DNA from: Aspidiotus rigidus
Taxonomy: Eukaryota; Arthropoda; Insecta; Hemiptera; Diaspididae
Assembly (NCBI GenBank): GCA_035079385.1
Contig: JAVHKY010000026.1
Span: 4,366,501-4,430,500 of the forward strand
Direction: 5' to 3'
DNA length: 64,000 nt
Shown here: one piece after another, positions 36,356 through 49,860 of the stretch
Layout of the letters: every line of letters begins with the position of its first letter
How positions within the stretch are numbered: the stretch's first letter is position 1
Made by a program: the position numbers and the translations under genes
The notes under the pieces: model-generated
The model's database searches: none
What the model was told of the DNA's origin: nothing
What the model saw: only the letters and a program-made list of their open reading frames with translations

Positions 36356-39300
36356 ATGGCTTCTGCTAACGTTTTGCCTGGTCCTGGTAGTTCTCATTTA
36401 TCTACCCTAATCACCATTGAGAAGTAAGTGCTCTGTCCTCTCCTTGACGTCTCTCAATTTCTGTATATTCAATTAATTGATGATGTATCTCGAAAGCTTC
36501 ATGCACGATTCCACGTATCGGGAAATGATTGAGAATTCGGCCAACTATAATACTCGGTTATGTATAGAAAGAAAGTTACGAATGCCTTTTCTTGATGCTC
36601 AGACAGGTAAATAATTGAGTCATTTTCTTTTATTTATTTGTAATCTAGTTCTACAGTTGTTGCTGCTTATCGATTAAAGAGCGTGATATATAATCATTGT
36701 TCGAACCTTCGACCTAGAGCTTTAAACTTGTATATTGCTATGAAAAGTTGTTATTAAATTTAATACGTTTCGCAAATTTCCGTTTCAACAATACGCTGAA
36801 CGTAACATTCCATCTTTTCAGTGTACAAATGATTATTTAGAGCGTCTAATCTACTGCGAACTTGACATCTCATTCCATCTTTTTTAATTCGTAGGAGTTG
36901 CTCAAAATCATTCCAATTTATTCATGGATCCTCGTCAACGAATGCCTGGCCTTCAAGACGGTCAAATCTACACTTACCCTGCGAAACGGTGGAGAAAAAA
37001 AAGACGTCAATATCTCATGCACTTCCTGCAACCAAAGCGTAAAGAAAACGGTGACTTTGAAAATTGTGATAGTAATGCTACGAGTACCAATGATGTTCCT
37101 ATTACTTTGAATGAAGACAGTAAAGATAGCTTGGGAGGTAGTTCTTCGAAAGACGAGCCAGTGTCCAAGGTATTTTATTCCATCCGTATCTTCTTCATCG
37201 TTTTTTTGAGCGTATTTCATTATTCTTATCATCATCTAAAGGATCAATGGTACTATGAGGATATGGAAATGCAAGAAATGGAAGGTTTTGAAGAACCTGA
37301 CGCCGATTCAGATTACGATTACGAGGATACATCCTCCAAGAAACGGAAACGACGATCCGGCAAGAGTGGAAGAGGTTCCGCTTCAGAATCACCTATGAGA
37401 AGAGGACTGAAGGTATAATATTTTGATTTACTTCGTTGAAGCGTGAGTTCAATCATTCCCCGTTTTGATATCCTAATTTTCAATTCGAGTTTTTCCTAGC
37501 TTTATGTTAATCATTTACAACTAGGGTATCTGATCGCGATATGATAGAAAACATAGGCTCAGTTATATATTCTCTGTATCTATTCCCCTTTCTTTTTTTT
37601 TTCTTTTTTTTTTAAATTAAGAAAACACTAACCACAATGATGTCATTGTACTTCCAAAGAAAAAGAAAAAAAGTTGGTTACAAACCTAACGTTTTGGAAT
37701 ACTGGGGCACTGATTTACTTCATGGCCTTTTTAAATATTTGAGATTTTATTGTGACAATCGAAACAACTAATATAAAAATTATTTAAGGGTTTTGGACGA
37801 GGCCGCCGAAGAGGAATTAATTACACGCCAGATTATAGCATAGACTCGGATAAACCTTATTATTGCGATTGTAAGTAAAAGAAGAGTACGCACGCGTGTT
37901 TTTTTTTTTTCATCTTAATTTTTTGGGGCACTTAACTGCGCATGCGCTGGCGCTCTTCATTTTCTCTATTATTACATGTTTTGTCTCGTTTTATTTCCTC
38001 TTTTCTCTCTCTCGCTCTATTTTCTTTTAATGTTGTATAATTTTGAATGACTTCAATACAAATTTAATTGCAAGGGTTTTGGAAGAGGCAGACGCAGAGG
38101 CATTAATTACACCATAGATTATTCGGATATGGATAAGCCTTATTGTTGTGGATGTAAGTAAATAATCCCTGGCATGTGATCATTTTAGTTCACCGGTTGC
38201 TTAGATTTTATTTTAGTTGAATGTATTGTGATGTAGAATCCATTTTAATTCTGCGAGAGAATAGTTCATAGTGTATGCTTGTATGGAAAACAGAAGATGC
38301 ATGATGAAGTGTGTGCAGAGTCTCTAACCCATAGTATTTCTTGGTCCATCTCACATTAATTTTGTCATTGGTTTACTAATCTTGGTCTTCCGAAATTATT
38401 TGTACAGTGGTGGACTGGTCATTTTCAAATTGCATGGTCTTCGAAAGTATCCCTCGTTCAATTCAGTGGTAATTTTCCGTATTTACGCGGTCTACCTTCC
38501 CGGTTTTGGCTTCTCTATTTTTTAATGCTTGCTTCATAGTTATTGCTTTTGATTTGAGGTATCATTGATTAATCTTTTGTTGTATTTTTCGTTTATTAAT
38601 GTTCTGTTCTTCATGTTTCGTCTTCCTTTTCTTTCTATTTAGCAGATGGTCTGTAAGTATTGATCTAGATATCGAACAACTTATAATTGTTGGGTGTAAT
38701 TTTATTGTTAGAAAAACTGTTTGGTGGCCGTACAATGACGCCATTGAGCTGTTTTCTTCCAATACTCTCACCGAAGTAAAACATGCATGAATTAAATGAA
38801 AATGTAGTTAATTTTTTTTTTCTCCCGAAAAATCTTAGTTTAATATTTGTTAAAGAGAGAAATTTTAATCTGTTTTCGTTAAAAGAATTGAATTTTTGCC
38901 CTGTAAGATGAATATTAGTTAGATTTATATGAATCGACTTGCGTGGTTTTTCAAAGGTAAAGCTCACATTGATTCTTTCTGAATTTTCAGTATGCGGGGC
39001 GAGGTACAAGACGCGGCCGGGCCTGACGTACCACTACACTCATTCACATAAAGATAGAACGCCTCAAGAAGAGGAGGGTAGCCTCGAAGGGGCTCCCTCG
39101 TCACCAAGCACACAGAAAGATAAGTCTCAGTTTATGGCTATGGGAAAAGATGCGGCGCCAAATTCTATGCCAAATCCTTCCGGTATGCCGATGCCAGGAA
39201 ATCCTGTCGCCGTGCCTGGACCTCCCCATCCAGACCCTTCTCAAGGAGGTCCTGGTAATTGGAACAAATTCCAGGAAAATTATCTGACATTTTTAGGTGG

Positions 39301-42300
39301 ATCTGCAGGTAAGAATTTTTCATTATTCTCTCCACTTTATCTTAGTATTAAATTAAGGAAGCCTATTTCGCCATTAACTTTGGGTCATCATTACTCGGAT
39401 ATTTACTCCTCATTTTCTTTGTTGGGGATGAGTTTTTATCGGAGTTTCAAAAATTTATCCGTTATTTTTGTTCTTTTCTTGAATTAAAAATTATATATCA
39501 GTTTTCGTTTTCTTTCTTCTTTGTTTGGAAACGAACATAAGCTGACGAATTCGTCTCCCTTGGCAAGATTTCGGTCATATTCTGTAATTATATGTATACA
39601 TTTTTTTTTTTTTCATTCTATCTATTCATTAGTAAATGTTGAATTTTGCGGATAGTTACAGGATGAAAGTTGTATGAAAGAAATCCATTTTGGTTGTTAA
39701 TGTAGTGCACCGTTGATAGTATAATGTTTTAATCAAATCTTAATTTAGTATCGTCGAAACGAGTACCTTACGGTGAATACTTAGAGGTGGTTGTGGGTTG
39801 AAGATAGATGCAATCTGGAAATCTTATTCATGTTGACTGATGGAGGATCGAGCTCGAGGGGGAACTTCCCAGTTTTAGAAGTTTTCGCTCTAGCGGTATA
39901 TTTACATTGAGAAATTTGCCTCGAAATATCTAACCTTTAAGGAATTTTTTTTGCTGGAATACCCACTCATAAATTTGCTTGATACGCCACTGTTTTGTTT
40001 CAAATATTCCTATACTTGTTTTCTTTTTTCTTTTACCTTTGCTCAATGTCGGACATATTTGAAAAAAATATGTGCGAAAAGTGCAGAAATTATATTTCTA
40101 GGTTCTTGGAACTATTCCAAACTTGAATATGCATTAGATCTGCTGAAAGTGATGGTTCGCTCAAGATAAGAGCTTTCCAATTATTGAAATTAAATTGGTG
40201 AAGAATGCCGATTTCAATAAATTTGAACTTTGAAAGACTTTTTCTTGAATTGCAAGTCATTTGTAGAATTACGTTCATTGAAAGCTATTATTTGACACAA
40301 CATGTTATTTAGTTTTTTAGTTGGTTCTGATGAAGACGTCGTAGTACGTTGAAACGTAAACCTCCCTTAAATTTTACTCGTACAAACGAGTAATTTTAAT
40401 AAAAAATAGTGCGAGCAAAGCCGTTTTTTAATTTACTCATTTGATTCATTCTTGATAGTGGAGCTCTAGTGTACAATCTCACCAAACAATCATAATTATT
40501 GTGAACTATTGGACTTCAAACCTCCATCTTGTTCTGAGTGCATTCCTACCGATCCCAGCGCTCAGTTTCAACTGCCCACCACCTCATTTCTTTTTGATGA
40601 GTTTCACTATCTGCAAAACTTTTAACTACCATTGCTCACAACCAAACAATTTTTGATCCACCCTCTTTTCCACTGTCAACCTAAAGTTCTACATTCACTT
40701 CAAAACAAATCTTGTACATCTTGTTAACTGCTTAGTAGCATCTTATAACAGTACAATCTCACCAAACAATCATATTGTGAACTATTGGACTTCAAGCCTC
40801 CATCTTGTTCTGAGTGCATTCCTACAGCCCAGCGCTCAATTTCATCTGTCCACCACTCCCTTTCTTTTTGATGAGTTTCACTATCTGCAAAACTTTTAAC
40901 TACCATTGCTCACAACCAAACAATTTTTGATCCACCCTCTTTTCCACTGTCAACCTGAAGTTCTACCTTCACTTCAAAACAAATCTTGTAAATCTTGTTA
41001 ACTGCTTAGTAGTATCTTATAACACCATACCATCTATCATTATTAACACACCCTTCTAGCTACAATCTTCTTTGCAACTTTGATTTCATCAACTTTCCAA
41101 AATCAACCTTTGCTCCATCAATACACCTCTCTCATCTTTTTGAAATAATCAACAAATTTTTGATACCAATCTTGTGCTGTACCAACCCATCAGGAAGTAA
41201 AATCAGAGCTAGCTGTCAGGGATCCAAAGTACTAACAAATAATCAAAATGTTCCCTTATGGGAATTGATAATGTTCTAAGCACCATTGCGCAATTCTATT
41301 GCAGAATATTGTCTGTGTACTATCCAGCACTTTTGCTTATGATCACTCACTGCTATCAGTTGTCACAAGCCAAATAACTGTCAAGAGAATAAGTTATCAG
41401 TTACACTACTGAACAGCTATGCAGTGCAGTCAGATACCAGTCTGTAGATGATTGATGATTTATAATCAGTTTGTAATTACGTGAAATACGAAACATTGTT
41501 ATATTTTGAGAAAATTATATATTCATCATGCTGATTCAAACAAATGATAATTATTTGAATCAGTACATAATATATGAAAATTTAGTATAAATCTTCTTCC
41601 ATCACATATCAAAAGTTCAGAAAGACTCAATATTCTTGAAATGTGTTTTGATAGTTTCATTATCATCTTGGTTCCAGGAAATGGCAAATTATTTGTTTGA
41701 AGAATATTGAATACTTATGAATTGTGTCGATATGTGTTGAAGAAAGATTCATACTTTAATATTTGTTCAACTAATTATCATTTTTTTCAACAAGATATGA
41801 CATCTTTAAATAACAATCTTCCAAATTTTATGTGATTACTTTAATACTCCTAGAATTACCTTACAGCTGGCATTTAACTGGATAGCTGTTCAGCAGTGTT
41901 ATCTGTGAAATCTAAAGATATATGTAGTACAATCTTTTAATTGAAAAGAATTTGGCTTTCAAGCAAAGAAAGCTGCTAATTTTAGTCTAGAAGTAAAATA
42001 ATCATCTTGCTTCTGGCCTTTTAAATTATTCAAGTATCTTTGAAAAATTCCTTCATGGTGATGTCCAAACTGTGTAACAATATTCTGTCACTTGCCTTAT
42101 TTTATTAATTTAAATTGAGGCGTTGGATGATTTCTTGTGGCAAAATCACAATGGAACAGAAACTTTTTAGCAGATTCATGTACGTAATGCTTGTGTCAAT
42201 TGACTCTAATCTTCTAAATCTTTGATTCAAACTTGATGTAAAAAGTTGCTGTCAGTTGTGTGGTGTAAAAATTACTCGGCTAATGATTACAAAGGTTCCA

Positions 42301-45300
42301 ATTGATTGGTTTTTCAATGATGAATTCAGTTACTGAATAGGCAAATCTTATTTATGGTCTCCTTTTATAATTTTCTTCACAATTAGTTCATACCTAGGCC
42401 GGGAGTTCGAATATTGTGAATCAAATTGATGATGCTTGGTCTTTCTTGGATGCACAGTTTTTTCTATAATGAATCGATCAGTGACGCTTCTTCTTTCTCT
42501 TTATTTCCAACTGCTTATTGGTGCATATGAAATACTTCAAGTAAATTTATGGTTAGTCATTTTCTCGAACTTTTTTCTGTTCACTGTCGACGTCCCCTCG
42601 ACTGTCATTGTGTGAGAATAAATCTGATATTGTCAATTCTTCTAAGTATAAAATACTTCACTCATTCCACAGTTGGATTATTTTTAAAATTGTAGCTGTT
42701 GGATAACATATTTGTGAAAAAATTTTTAAAGATTATGTGTTGGTATTTGAAAAGTATGGTTGGTTATTCCTTTAAAATGATGGAAACTTTTCTCTGAAGA
42801 AAAATAAGTCCATTGTGAGTCTTATTTTAATAGACATCTTATCCTTGATGTAAGCTATCTGTATTATTATTGACCTCTCTGACGTGAATTGTTCATGGGT
42901 ATGAGTGTGTAGATTTGATGTCGAGTTTTTTCGAGATATCTTCGTAGTTAGGCATTTTCTTCTTCATTTTTTTCTTTTTTCCACATTGTGTCTAGAAAAG
43001 ATGTTGACAACAAACTTTCAGTATTGATGTATAAATGTTTATTGCAAATCTTACATTGTACACTCTAAATTGGTACTAGTTTAGGAAACAAAGAAGAAAA
43101 AGAACGTATACTGAAACTTTTGAGCATTATAACGACGAAAAATAGTCGTTGAAACATAAGAAAAGAACTCATGTGTTTTCTTTGATATCGAAATTAAGAA
43201 TAATGATGGTTTCAATGTTTTCAATTGAAATGTAAACGGTATTATTGCATGGGAAAAAAAGTGAGATTGTTCATTTTTTACTAACATTTTTATGAAACAG
43301 GCAATCGGTTGAGAATCAGAAGTTCGTTTTGAACGAGTTTTATTAAGATGAAAAATTTTCAAAAATATTATCGTCCGTCTTCAATATTTGATCGGAAACG
43401 TTGTTTCCAAATATTAGCGGCATGGTTAATACGATATCGATTTTCGATTCCGTATTGAGAGCACGTCGTCATTAGAAAACTGTTTGCTTAGGTATTCCGT
43501 TATCTTCATAAATTAATCATCGGGGCATGAACTTCCGCGGTCGATTGAACTTTCTAAAATGTTCTGTAGTTTCATTTAGTCTTAGTGTACAAAGTTATTT
43601 CAATATTTCACATAGGTTTTTCTTTTTTTTTTTTCTCTTTTTCCTTTCTTCATCAAGGTACTCCGAATGACGCATAAACGTTTTAGAAAACACATTTGCT
43701 GCCTACATTATACATATATACCTACTTCTAAAGAAGAAACTTTCATGTCAACTTTCACCATCTTGAACTTCTCTTGTCCGTATATTTACGTTAAACACCA
43801 CCTTTTTTTTTTTTTTTTTTACGATACTATTTATTTTACCTTCTGATCTCTTCGAGTTGTCTTCGTGTATTGAGCTTTTGAAAATGAAAAACAATATAAA
43901 ACTCTCGTCCAACTTGTGGAGTTTGTACAAAATAAACAACATGAACGATCTGTAAAAATGTTCGTGTCTAGTCTCCAGACAACTTGTATCAATCAGAAGA
44001 CTTCTTATCTGAATATAGCCTGTGTTCACCTTAATTAAAAAACCGAAACGTTTAACCGTATGTTACGACTTATTTCCTTATTTAGATCCACATTGTTTTG
44101 CATATCTTATCTTAAGATACATCGTGTAAATAGTTATCGCTTAAGTCATCTTGAATTCAACGTTGTTTAGTCTATGATTTATATGTACCATGTTCGTTTG
44201 TTATTTATTTGTTATGCTATTTGGAATTGTTGTTTCTGTGAAGAACTACAGCACATGTAAAGTTTAATTTTACTAAGTTAATTTTGATTGCGCGGTTAAA
44301 ATTAAATGGGGACAGTTGCAGCTAGATTTAAGTATCAAAAATGAATTTTTATTAGCGGCTTAATTTAGGTTCATTACATTAGATTCGTCATCCCTCGTCT
44401 CAAACTGAAAGTAGGGATGGGTAGTTTTCGCCGTCACGAGATATGAAATAATAATGTGTGTACCGAAAGCCAGAAACGTATAATTTCATGTTGACGAGAA
44501 AAGGGATGACGAGTGATAAATTATTACTGCATACTTGTGATTAGAATTTCAAAACTGTGATTAACCGAATTAATCTAGTCAGATCAGAAAATTTTCGCAA
44601 AATGAATGATAGTCGTTGCAAATTGTAGGCAAAGAAAAAAATCACATTTGATTGTAGTAGAATAAGATTTTATCTTTCAGTAGCGAAGTACTGTTTTTGT
44701 CTTGCCTAATGAATAATATGTTGGGCAGATAATTAGTAAACAAAATTTCAGTACAAATTGTGATATTTCCCTACGGATAAATTAAAATTAAGCCAAATTC
44801 ATTCAACCATATTTTAATTATTGCCAAGTCGATGCGAGAGTTCTAAACACAAATTGTAACTCGCACTGACGAATTCAGACTGCGGACCAATTTTATCAAT
44901 ATTTTTGTTGACGAATTTTCAACTTTGTTAGAATGTAAATTCTTATTTTCAAAAATGAGACTTAGAAAATTTTATAAAATATAATATTTTCTTTCTTTAA
45001 AATCAATCTTATTGTTTTCATGAATGGCGAAATTGAAGAAGGATTATGAGAATTATATCACGTGAAACTTTTCTCTAGGCAGTACATTTGTTTTAGGTTC
45101 TTCGAACGCTGGTACTCCTCCTCAAGGACCCGGGCAACCTCCTAAAAAACCACTTCGACCGCCTTACGGTCAGCCTCAAGTGGTCTTGCCGCATATGGGT
45201 CCCTTAAACAACTCCGGTGCTGCAGGGCCTTCTGCTTATGGTATGCATATGGAGGATGAATCATCTTCCGAATCTGGTAATAAAGACGATATGTCGAAGG

Positions 45301-46477
45301 TATGTATTTGTAAATTTGGAGATCTTATATTGAATCTAAGGTATGATCAAACTAGCGGCGGAATAATTATTTGGTTTTGTCTTTCAGGATTCATCGCCAG
45401 CTTCCGTTCTGAAAGGAGATGACAAAGACAAAGCGAACCCGTCTCCCTATTGTGATTTTTGTTTGGGAAACGAAGAAGCGAACAAGAAATCTGGTCAGCC
45501 TGAGGGCTTAGTATCATGCTCAGATTGTGGTCGGTCTGGTGAGTAATCTGATGTAGTCAACTGATGAATAAGTTTTTTATTTTTCATTAAATGAAGGAGC
45601 CTTGCCATTAAACTTGGGGGCGTAGGCTCGGAGTGGGCAAATGGGGACATTAAGGATGAATATGAATTAAGCTAGTCACCAGATAGAAGGGTGAAGGCCG
45701 CGTTGGAGATAATTTATTTGTTGAATAGAAAGAGAAGATAATCAAGAAAGTTGAGGTGGAGGGTAGGTTCGTGTCAAATTAGGAGATGGAAAACTGTAAC
45801 TTGAGGTGGGGTCGGCAGAATTTAAAGAGATGGGGAGAGCCTCCGCTTGGTGTATGTGTTGAACAAGTATCTAAATAATCTGTTAACGTGGTTTCTGTTG
45901 GAAATATTTTCTACAATACTATATCTAAACTACAAAATGGTACAGAATAAGGAACTTACATTGGTATACCCAACTGATGATTTTCGCCCGATTTTTGCTC
46001 TAGTTTCACCTACTTTTCACATGCAGCTTTAGTAGTGTCCTATATAATTTCCTTAGTAAAAAGGATGGGAGCTGCGAGTCTCTGATAGGGATCTTCAATG
46101 AGAATGAGTACAGTTGTAATTGAGCTAATCTAATACCTTTGACTATTTTCAATATTTAGGTCATCCATCGTGCTTGCAATTTACTGATAATATGATAATT
46201 TCGGTGAAAAAATATCGATGGCAGTGTATCGAGTGTAAATGTTGCTCCGTCTGCGGAACCTCCGATAACGATGTAAGTTTTTAGCCCAATATTTTGTGTA
46301 ACTTCTGAGAGTATTACGATTATTTACGAGATGAACTCGGTGTCACAGGATCAATTATTGTTCTGCGACGACTGTGATCGTGGCTACCACATGTATTGCT
46401 TGTCCCCACCTTTGTCGGCACCTCCAGAAGGACAATGGAGCTGTAAACTTTGTATTCAAGAATTCCATTCGGCGTGA
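36356..46477 (+). CDS. d4: d4/DPF family BAF-complex subunit (Requiem domain, C2H2 finger, double PHD)
   Basis: Exons: 36356-36423, 36497-36606, 36895-37169, 37242-37412, then either 37789-37870 (5a) or 38075-38153 (5b), then 38991-39308, 45097-45299, 45388-45538, 46160-46272, 46349-46477; 539 codons with 5a, 538 with 5b. The N-terminal Requiem domain includes [34 protein letters not shown]. An acidic stretch and a basic KKRKRRSGK segment follow, then a C2H2 finger across the 5/6 junction (C-D-L-C-G-A-R-Y-K ... HYTHSH) and a long Pro/Gly/Met-rich linker. The tandem PHD fingers span [10 protein letters not shown]...[13 protein letters not shown] and [10 protein letters not shown]...[12 protein letters not shown] to WSCKLC. 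In DPF1-3 the double PHD binds acylated/unmodified H3 tails and recruits SWI/SNF (BAF). Intron 6 is 5.8 kb and repeat-bearing. Confidence 0.95.
37789..37870 (+). other. d4: d4 alternative exon 5a (82 nt)
   Basis: An acceptor ATTTAAG and donor GTAAGT bound [17 protein letters not shown]... ending YYCD plus one base. Joined to exon 6 it gives C-D-L-C, the CxxC half of the finger. Phase 0 in, phase 1 out. Confidence 0.88.
38075..38153 (+). other. d4: d4 alternative exon 5b (79 nt), duplicate of 5a
   Basis: Bounded by GCAAG and GTAAGT; encodes [18 protein letters not shown]... ending CCG plus one base, giving C-G-L-C with exon 6. It is the same phase as 5a and 3 nt shorter. Splicing 5a to 5b would shift frame and reach TAA after 10 codons, so only one can be used productively. 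Confidence 0.88.
40471..41024. repeat. ~280-bp tandem duplication in d4 intron 6
   Basis: Copy 1 (40471-40750) and copy 2 (40751-41024) begin GTACAATCTCACCAAACAAT and end with CTTAGTAG(C/T)ATCTTATAACA. They differ by small deletions and scattered substitutions. Confidence 0.9.
41404..41898. mobile_element. MITE in d4 intron 6 with 21-bp terminal inverted repeats
   Basis: The left terminus CACTACTGAACAGCTATGCAG (read in two parts: CACTACTGAACAG, CTATGCAG) at 41404-41424 and the right terminus at 41878-41898 (CTGGATAGC, TGTTCAGCAGTG) are inverted copies with two mismatches. The interior aligns with the MROH1 intron element. About 495 bp, non-coding. A TTA-type duplication at the flanks is possible but unproved. 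Confidence 0.78.
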
Positions 46478-47514
46478 GATTTTTTTTCTTTTTAGTACCT
46501 ATGTTGTGCTCGGTCCGAGATAGCTTTTTATTCTCATATCAAAAATTTTTTTATGTATCTCAAGATTTTCACGTTGTTTTTGTATGCGGGAACGTATAGA
46601 TATGACTTAATCTTCGTATTTTCGAAACCTTAATGGCAACATTATAGTACTTATATTGAATAATTGAGCTGTGTGCTTGCGAATTATGATAACGTGCAAG
46701 CGGTGAACGTGCCCTCTTCTACCTCGTGTACCGTTTTCTTATTTCATTTTATTTTTTTTTTCTTGTGCATAAAGTATGTATTATTTGAGTTCCAATTTTT
46801 TGCAAGCAATTTATTTGTAGTATTATAATTTTGTAGGCTAATTTTAAGGAACAGAAATACCTCCTTATTTATTTTCATTTTCAGGAATTTTTTCATTTTG
46901 TTGTATGTCCCAATTGTCCATTTATATTTTGTACGCAAGTATTCTAACTTACTTATACTTTTTTTCATTATTTTGTGTACAAAGTTGTAATCTGTGCTAA
47001 TTTTTTATTGGAAGGTGATATTTTGATTTTTTTTTCCATATGAATCTAGTGAGATAAAAAAGTGTCTAATTTTATCAGTATTTTTTTCTTTTTATTTTTC
47101 CGAAACTTGTCGCAATGTGGTAACAAGATTTTATGTTTTGTAAAAAAAAAAATTGAAAAAATCATGTGTGTTTGAATATGATTTGTTTTAATCATTCTTC
47201 TTTCCGTGGGAGTGTTTTGGTCCAGTTTTTTGACTAGATAATGGCTCAATAATTGGAGGTTAAATAGATGAGTAGTAGATACTTTTTTCCCATTAGTATA
47301 GTGGCAAACAAGTAAATTTTAAAGAAAAAGTGGCCATTCGTGATAGAAGCATGAAAATTGTTATGGTGGGTAATGATGCTAATGAAAATTTTAGATATGG
47401 GGTGCCCCTCGAAATTTGTTGCTGGTCCCCCTCTGTAAAAGTGGGGTGAGCAACTTTGGCGTTATTGGGGTCGATTATACAAATTTCGACCCTCCTGAAT
47501 ACAAATATTTCATT
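46478..47514. other. d4 3' flank
   Basis: Very AT-rich, with many T homopolymers; presumably the d4 3' UTR and downstream DNA. No clear polyadenylation signal assigned. No coding exon recognised. Confidence 0.5.
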
Positions 47515-49860
47515 GGTTTCACGATCCGACCGCGAGAAGTGTTCCAAATTTCAAATTGAATGGTGCCTGAAGTTCAGCGTTAAGGCAAACTAGATGCCTA
47601 GGTACCTCATTCGCTTCTTGATTTAAATTTCCACACCTTACAGACGAAAGGTGGGTGACTGGTCGTGAATAGAATGGTCTCTGTCTTACCAATTGAGTTC
47701 GAGTCCAGCCGCCTTGATCCAACGCATCAGTGCATCTAGAGCCCGGTTCACTCTGCTCTCCCCCGTTACAGTTGTCTCGGCAGTGCATACCACCAGTGTG
47801 TAACCCTCATAGCAAATAAGCTTAAAACCCGGGGGCAGCTTCATCTCAAATATCCCGTTAAATGCTGCGCACTCCAACAGCGGTTCAAGGACCGACCCCC
47901 GAGGCCCACAAATGACTGGGCGCTTTGTTGTACCAGCAGACGTCTCTCATTGGATTTCACGACAGCTAAGATAGCTGCTGATTATCCTGAGCAGATATGC
48001 AAGAACTTCAAGTTCCAATATCCTCTCCCATGGAATCGAGTTGAACGCATTTCTTATATTGAGCCTGACGGCTGGGCAAAACTGACGCGTAGCTTTTGCT
48101 ATCTCGGCGATCCTCTTCAGCCAGATTCCAGCATCTGATGTACAGCGTCCAGTTTGAAAACCGTACTGACTGCTAGAGATTATATCTCTTTCCTTCAAAT
48201 AGCTTTCTAGTTGATTGGCTATCACTCTTTCCAGGAGTTTCCCAACATTGTCTAGCAGACAAAGTGGTTGATAAGAATATGGCAGGCCAGGTGGTTTATC
48301 CTTCTCATCAATCAATGCTAGCCTGACTTTCTTCCACCGCACAGGGAACAGTCCCCCATTGAATGTATCAACAAGCAGTGCTGGTTCAACTGAGTGTATG
48401 GCGCTCCAGACTGGATTTGGAATCTCATCCGGGTTCAAAGCCTTCCAATGCTTACATCACAGTCTAATGACTGCTGCATCCACCTCCTCGGTACCTAGGA
48501 GGGATATACCATCCTCTTCTACTAATGGTAGCGTTACCATTGGTATGGCTGCTGTGGAAACAGGCTGTCAATGATTTGTACCACAACATCCGGCTCGATT
48601 CGGCTCTTCAGCACTATCTTGTGAGGCTTGCCAAAAGCGTCTTCCTGTGCCATCTCGCACAGCTCTTTTCATGCAGCACTCTTGCTGTCTTTGATGGCTT
48701 TCTTCAGCCTTTTACAAGCCAGCTTATATTCAGGTGCAACAGTCCGCACCCCGTCGCGGCCTCTACTACGCTGGTATATCCGCCGCTAATGGTTGCACTC
48801 TTTCCTTAACTCGGCAATATTATTGATAGTACTAACATTCTCTACCAATTTTGCTCATTATATTCATTCATTTGGTTGGGCAAGCATCTTTCCAGACACC
48901 CAAACGTGACATGCCGTTTTTCATTTCATCGAAAAGGCCACGAGTAAACGGCTCTCCCTTTCTTTAATGGACCTTGCCTGGGCATGGCTACATTGTATGC
49001 TTTAGTGACAGTCTTTATCATCCTCTCTGCTGCCACCTCTACATTCTCTTGTTGCTCTCGTCCTTGGCCTCATGTGATAGCAAAGTAGCTAGCCTTCAAA
49101 TGGTCGCTATTCAGCTTCCTAACGGCCTATTTTCTTACCAGCTGTTGTGGAGCAGCGACCTCAACTTCCCGGTGGATGAAAAAGTTGATACACCGATGAT
49201 CGCTCCCAGAAAGCTCGTTATCCAGTACTGCCCAGCCTTCTATTCTTCGTGCTAGGCTCTCTGAGGCAAAGGTGACATCAACAATGGATCCATAACCTTG
49301 ATGCAGTCGGGTAGGAGTGTTGCCCACATTGACCGTTTCCAGTCCATTGCAGGCAATCCACTCCACTAAGGCTTATCCACGGATGTCAGGTCGGCCAGAA
49401 CGCCATTCTTCTAACCAGGCATTAAATCGCCAGCCACAATGAATTTCTCACCTCGCTTTATTCCAGCTTGCAAAGGAAGCCCTCAAACTACGGGAAGGGG
49501 CTATTTGGCGAGGAGTAGCAACTGTAGAGAACCATGTCGGCCATCTTCACTGCAACACCTCTCTGGAGCAATTGGACACTCTGGGCGAACACCAATGGCT
49601 ACTAAGCCAGTACGGTCTGTGGTCCCCAGCTCCACACCCTTCTTATAGCGAATTTCGAGGATCTCTGAAATTTTCTATTGGTGTCATTGCCCACCGTACC
49701 AATTTTCATACGTCTATCACTAATAGCCACTTTTTTGCAATTTGCCACTGTACTGGTGAGATGTGGGAACTGAGAACAAGACGCCAGAATAGCTTTGTTG
49801 CGGTAAGAATTAAATCGAGAGGACTAGAAATCAAGTACATTTTTAGAGGATAGTAAATTG
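47515..49860 (-). mobile_element. Decayed R1-like (I-superfamily) non-LTR retrotransposon
   Basis: Reading down the minus strand: an apurinic-type endonuclease (FIVAGDFNAW in a broken frame near 49440, then GSIVDVTFASESLARRI and SGSDH at 49160-49290), then reverse transcriptase with LLDNVGKLLERVIANQL and QYGFQTGRC (48438-47947), a damaged palm region, and the RT thumb (ALDALMRWIKAAGLELNW) at 47690-47770. Stops and frameshifts separate each block, so the copy is dead. Neither a clear 3' poly(A) tail nor a target-site duplication is seen. Confidence 0.85.

Larger units (their letters stand above)
39309..45096 (+). other. d4 intron 6 with repeats
   Basis: A 5.8-kb intron with no recognised coding exon. 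It holds a 280-bp tandem duplication (40471-41024), a MITE (41404-41898) and a poly-T tract near 43803-43822. Donor GTAAGA, acceptor TGTTTTAG. Confidence 0.75.

Noticed and set aside
40327..40400. Hammerhead ribozyme candidate (CTGATGA ... GAAAC)
   Set aside because: Core and a 4-bp stem II are present and a stem III with a TC cleavage site can be drawn, but stem I does not pair; retained only as a curiosity.
42400..42425. Box-B-like GTTCGAAT in d4 intron 6
   Set aside because: No cloverleaf can be drawn around it.
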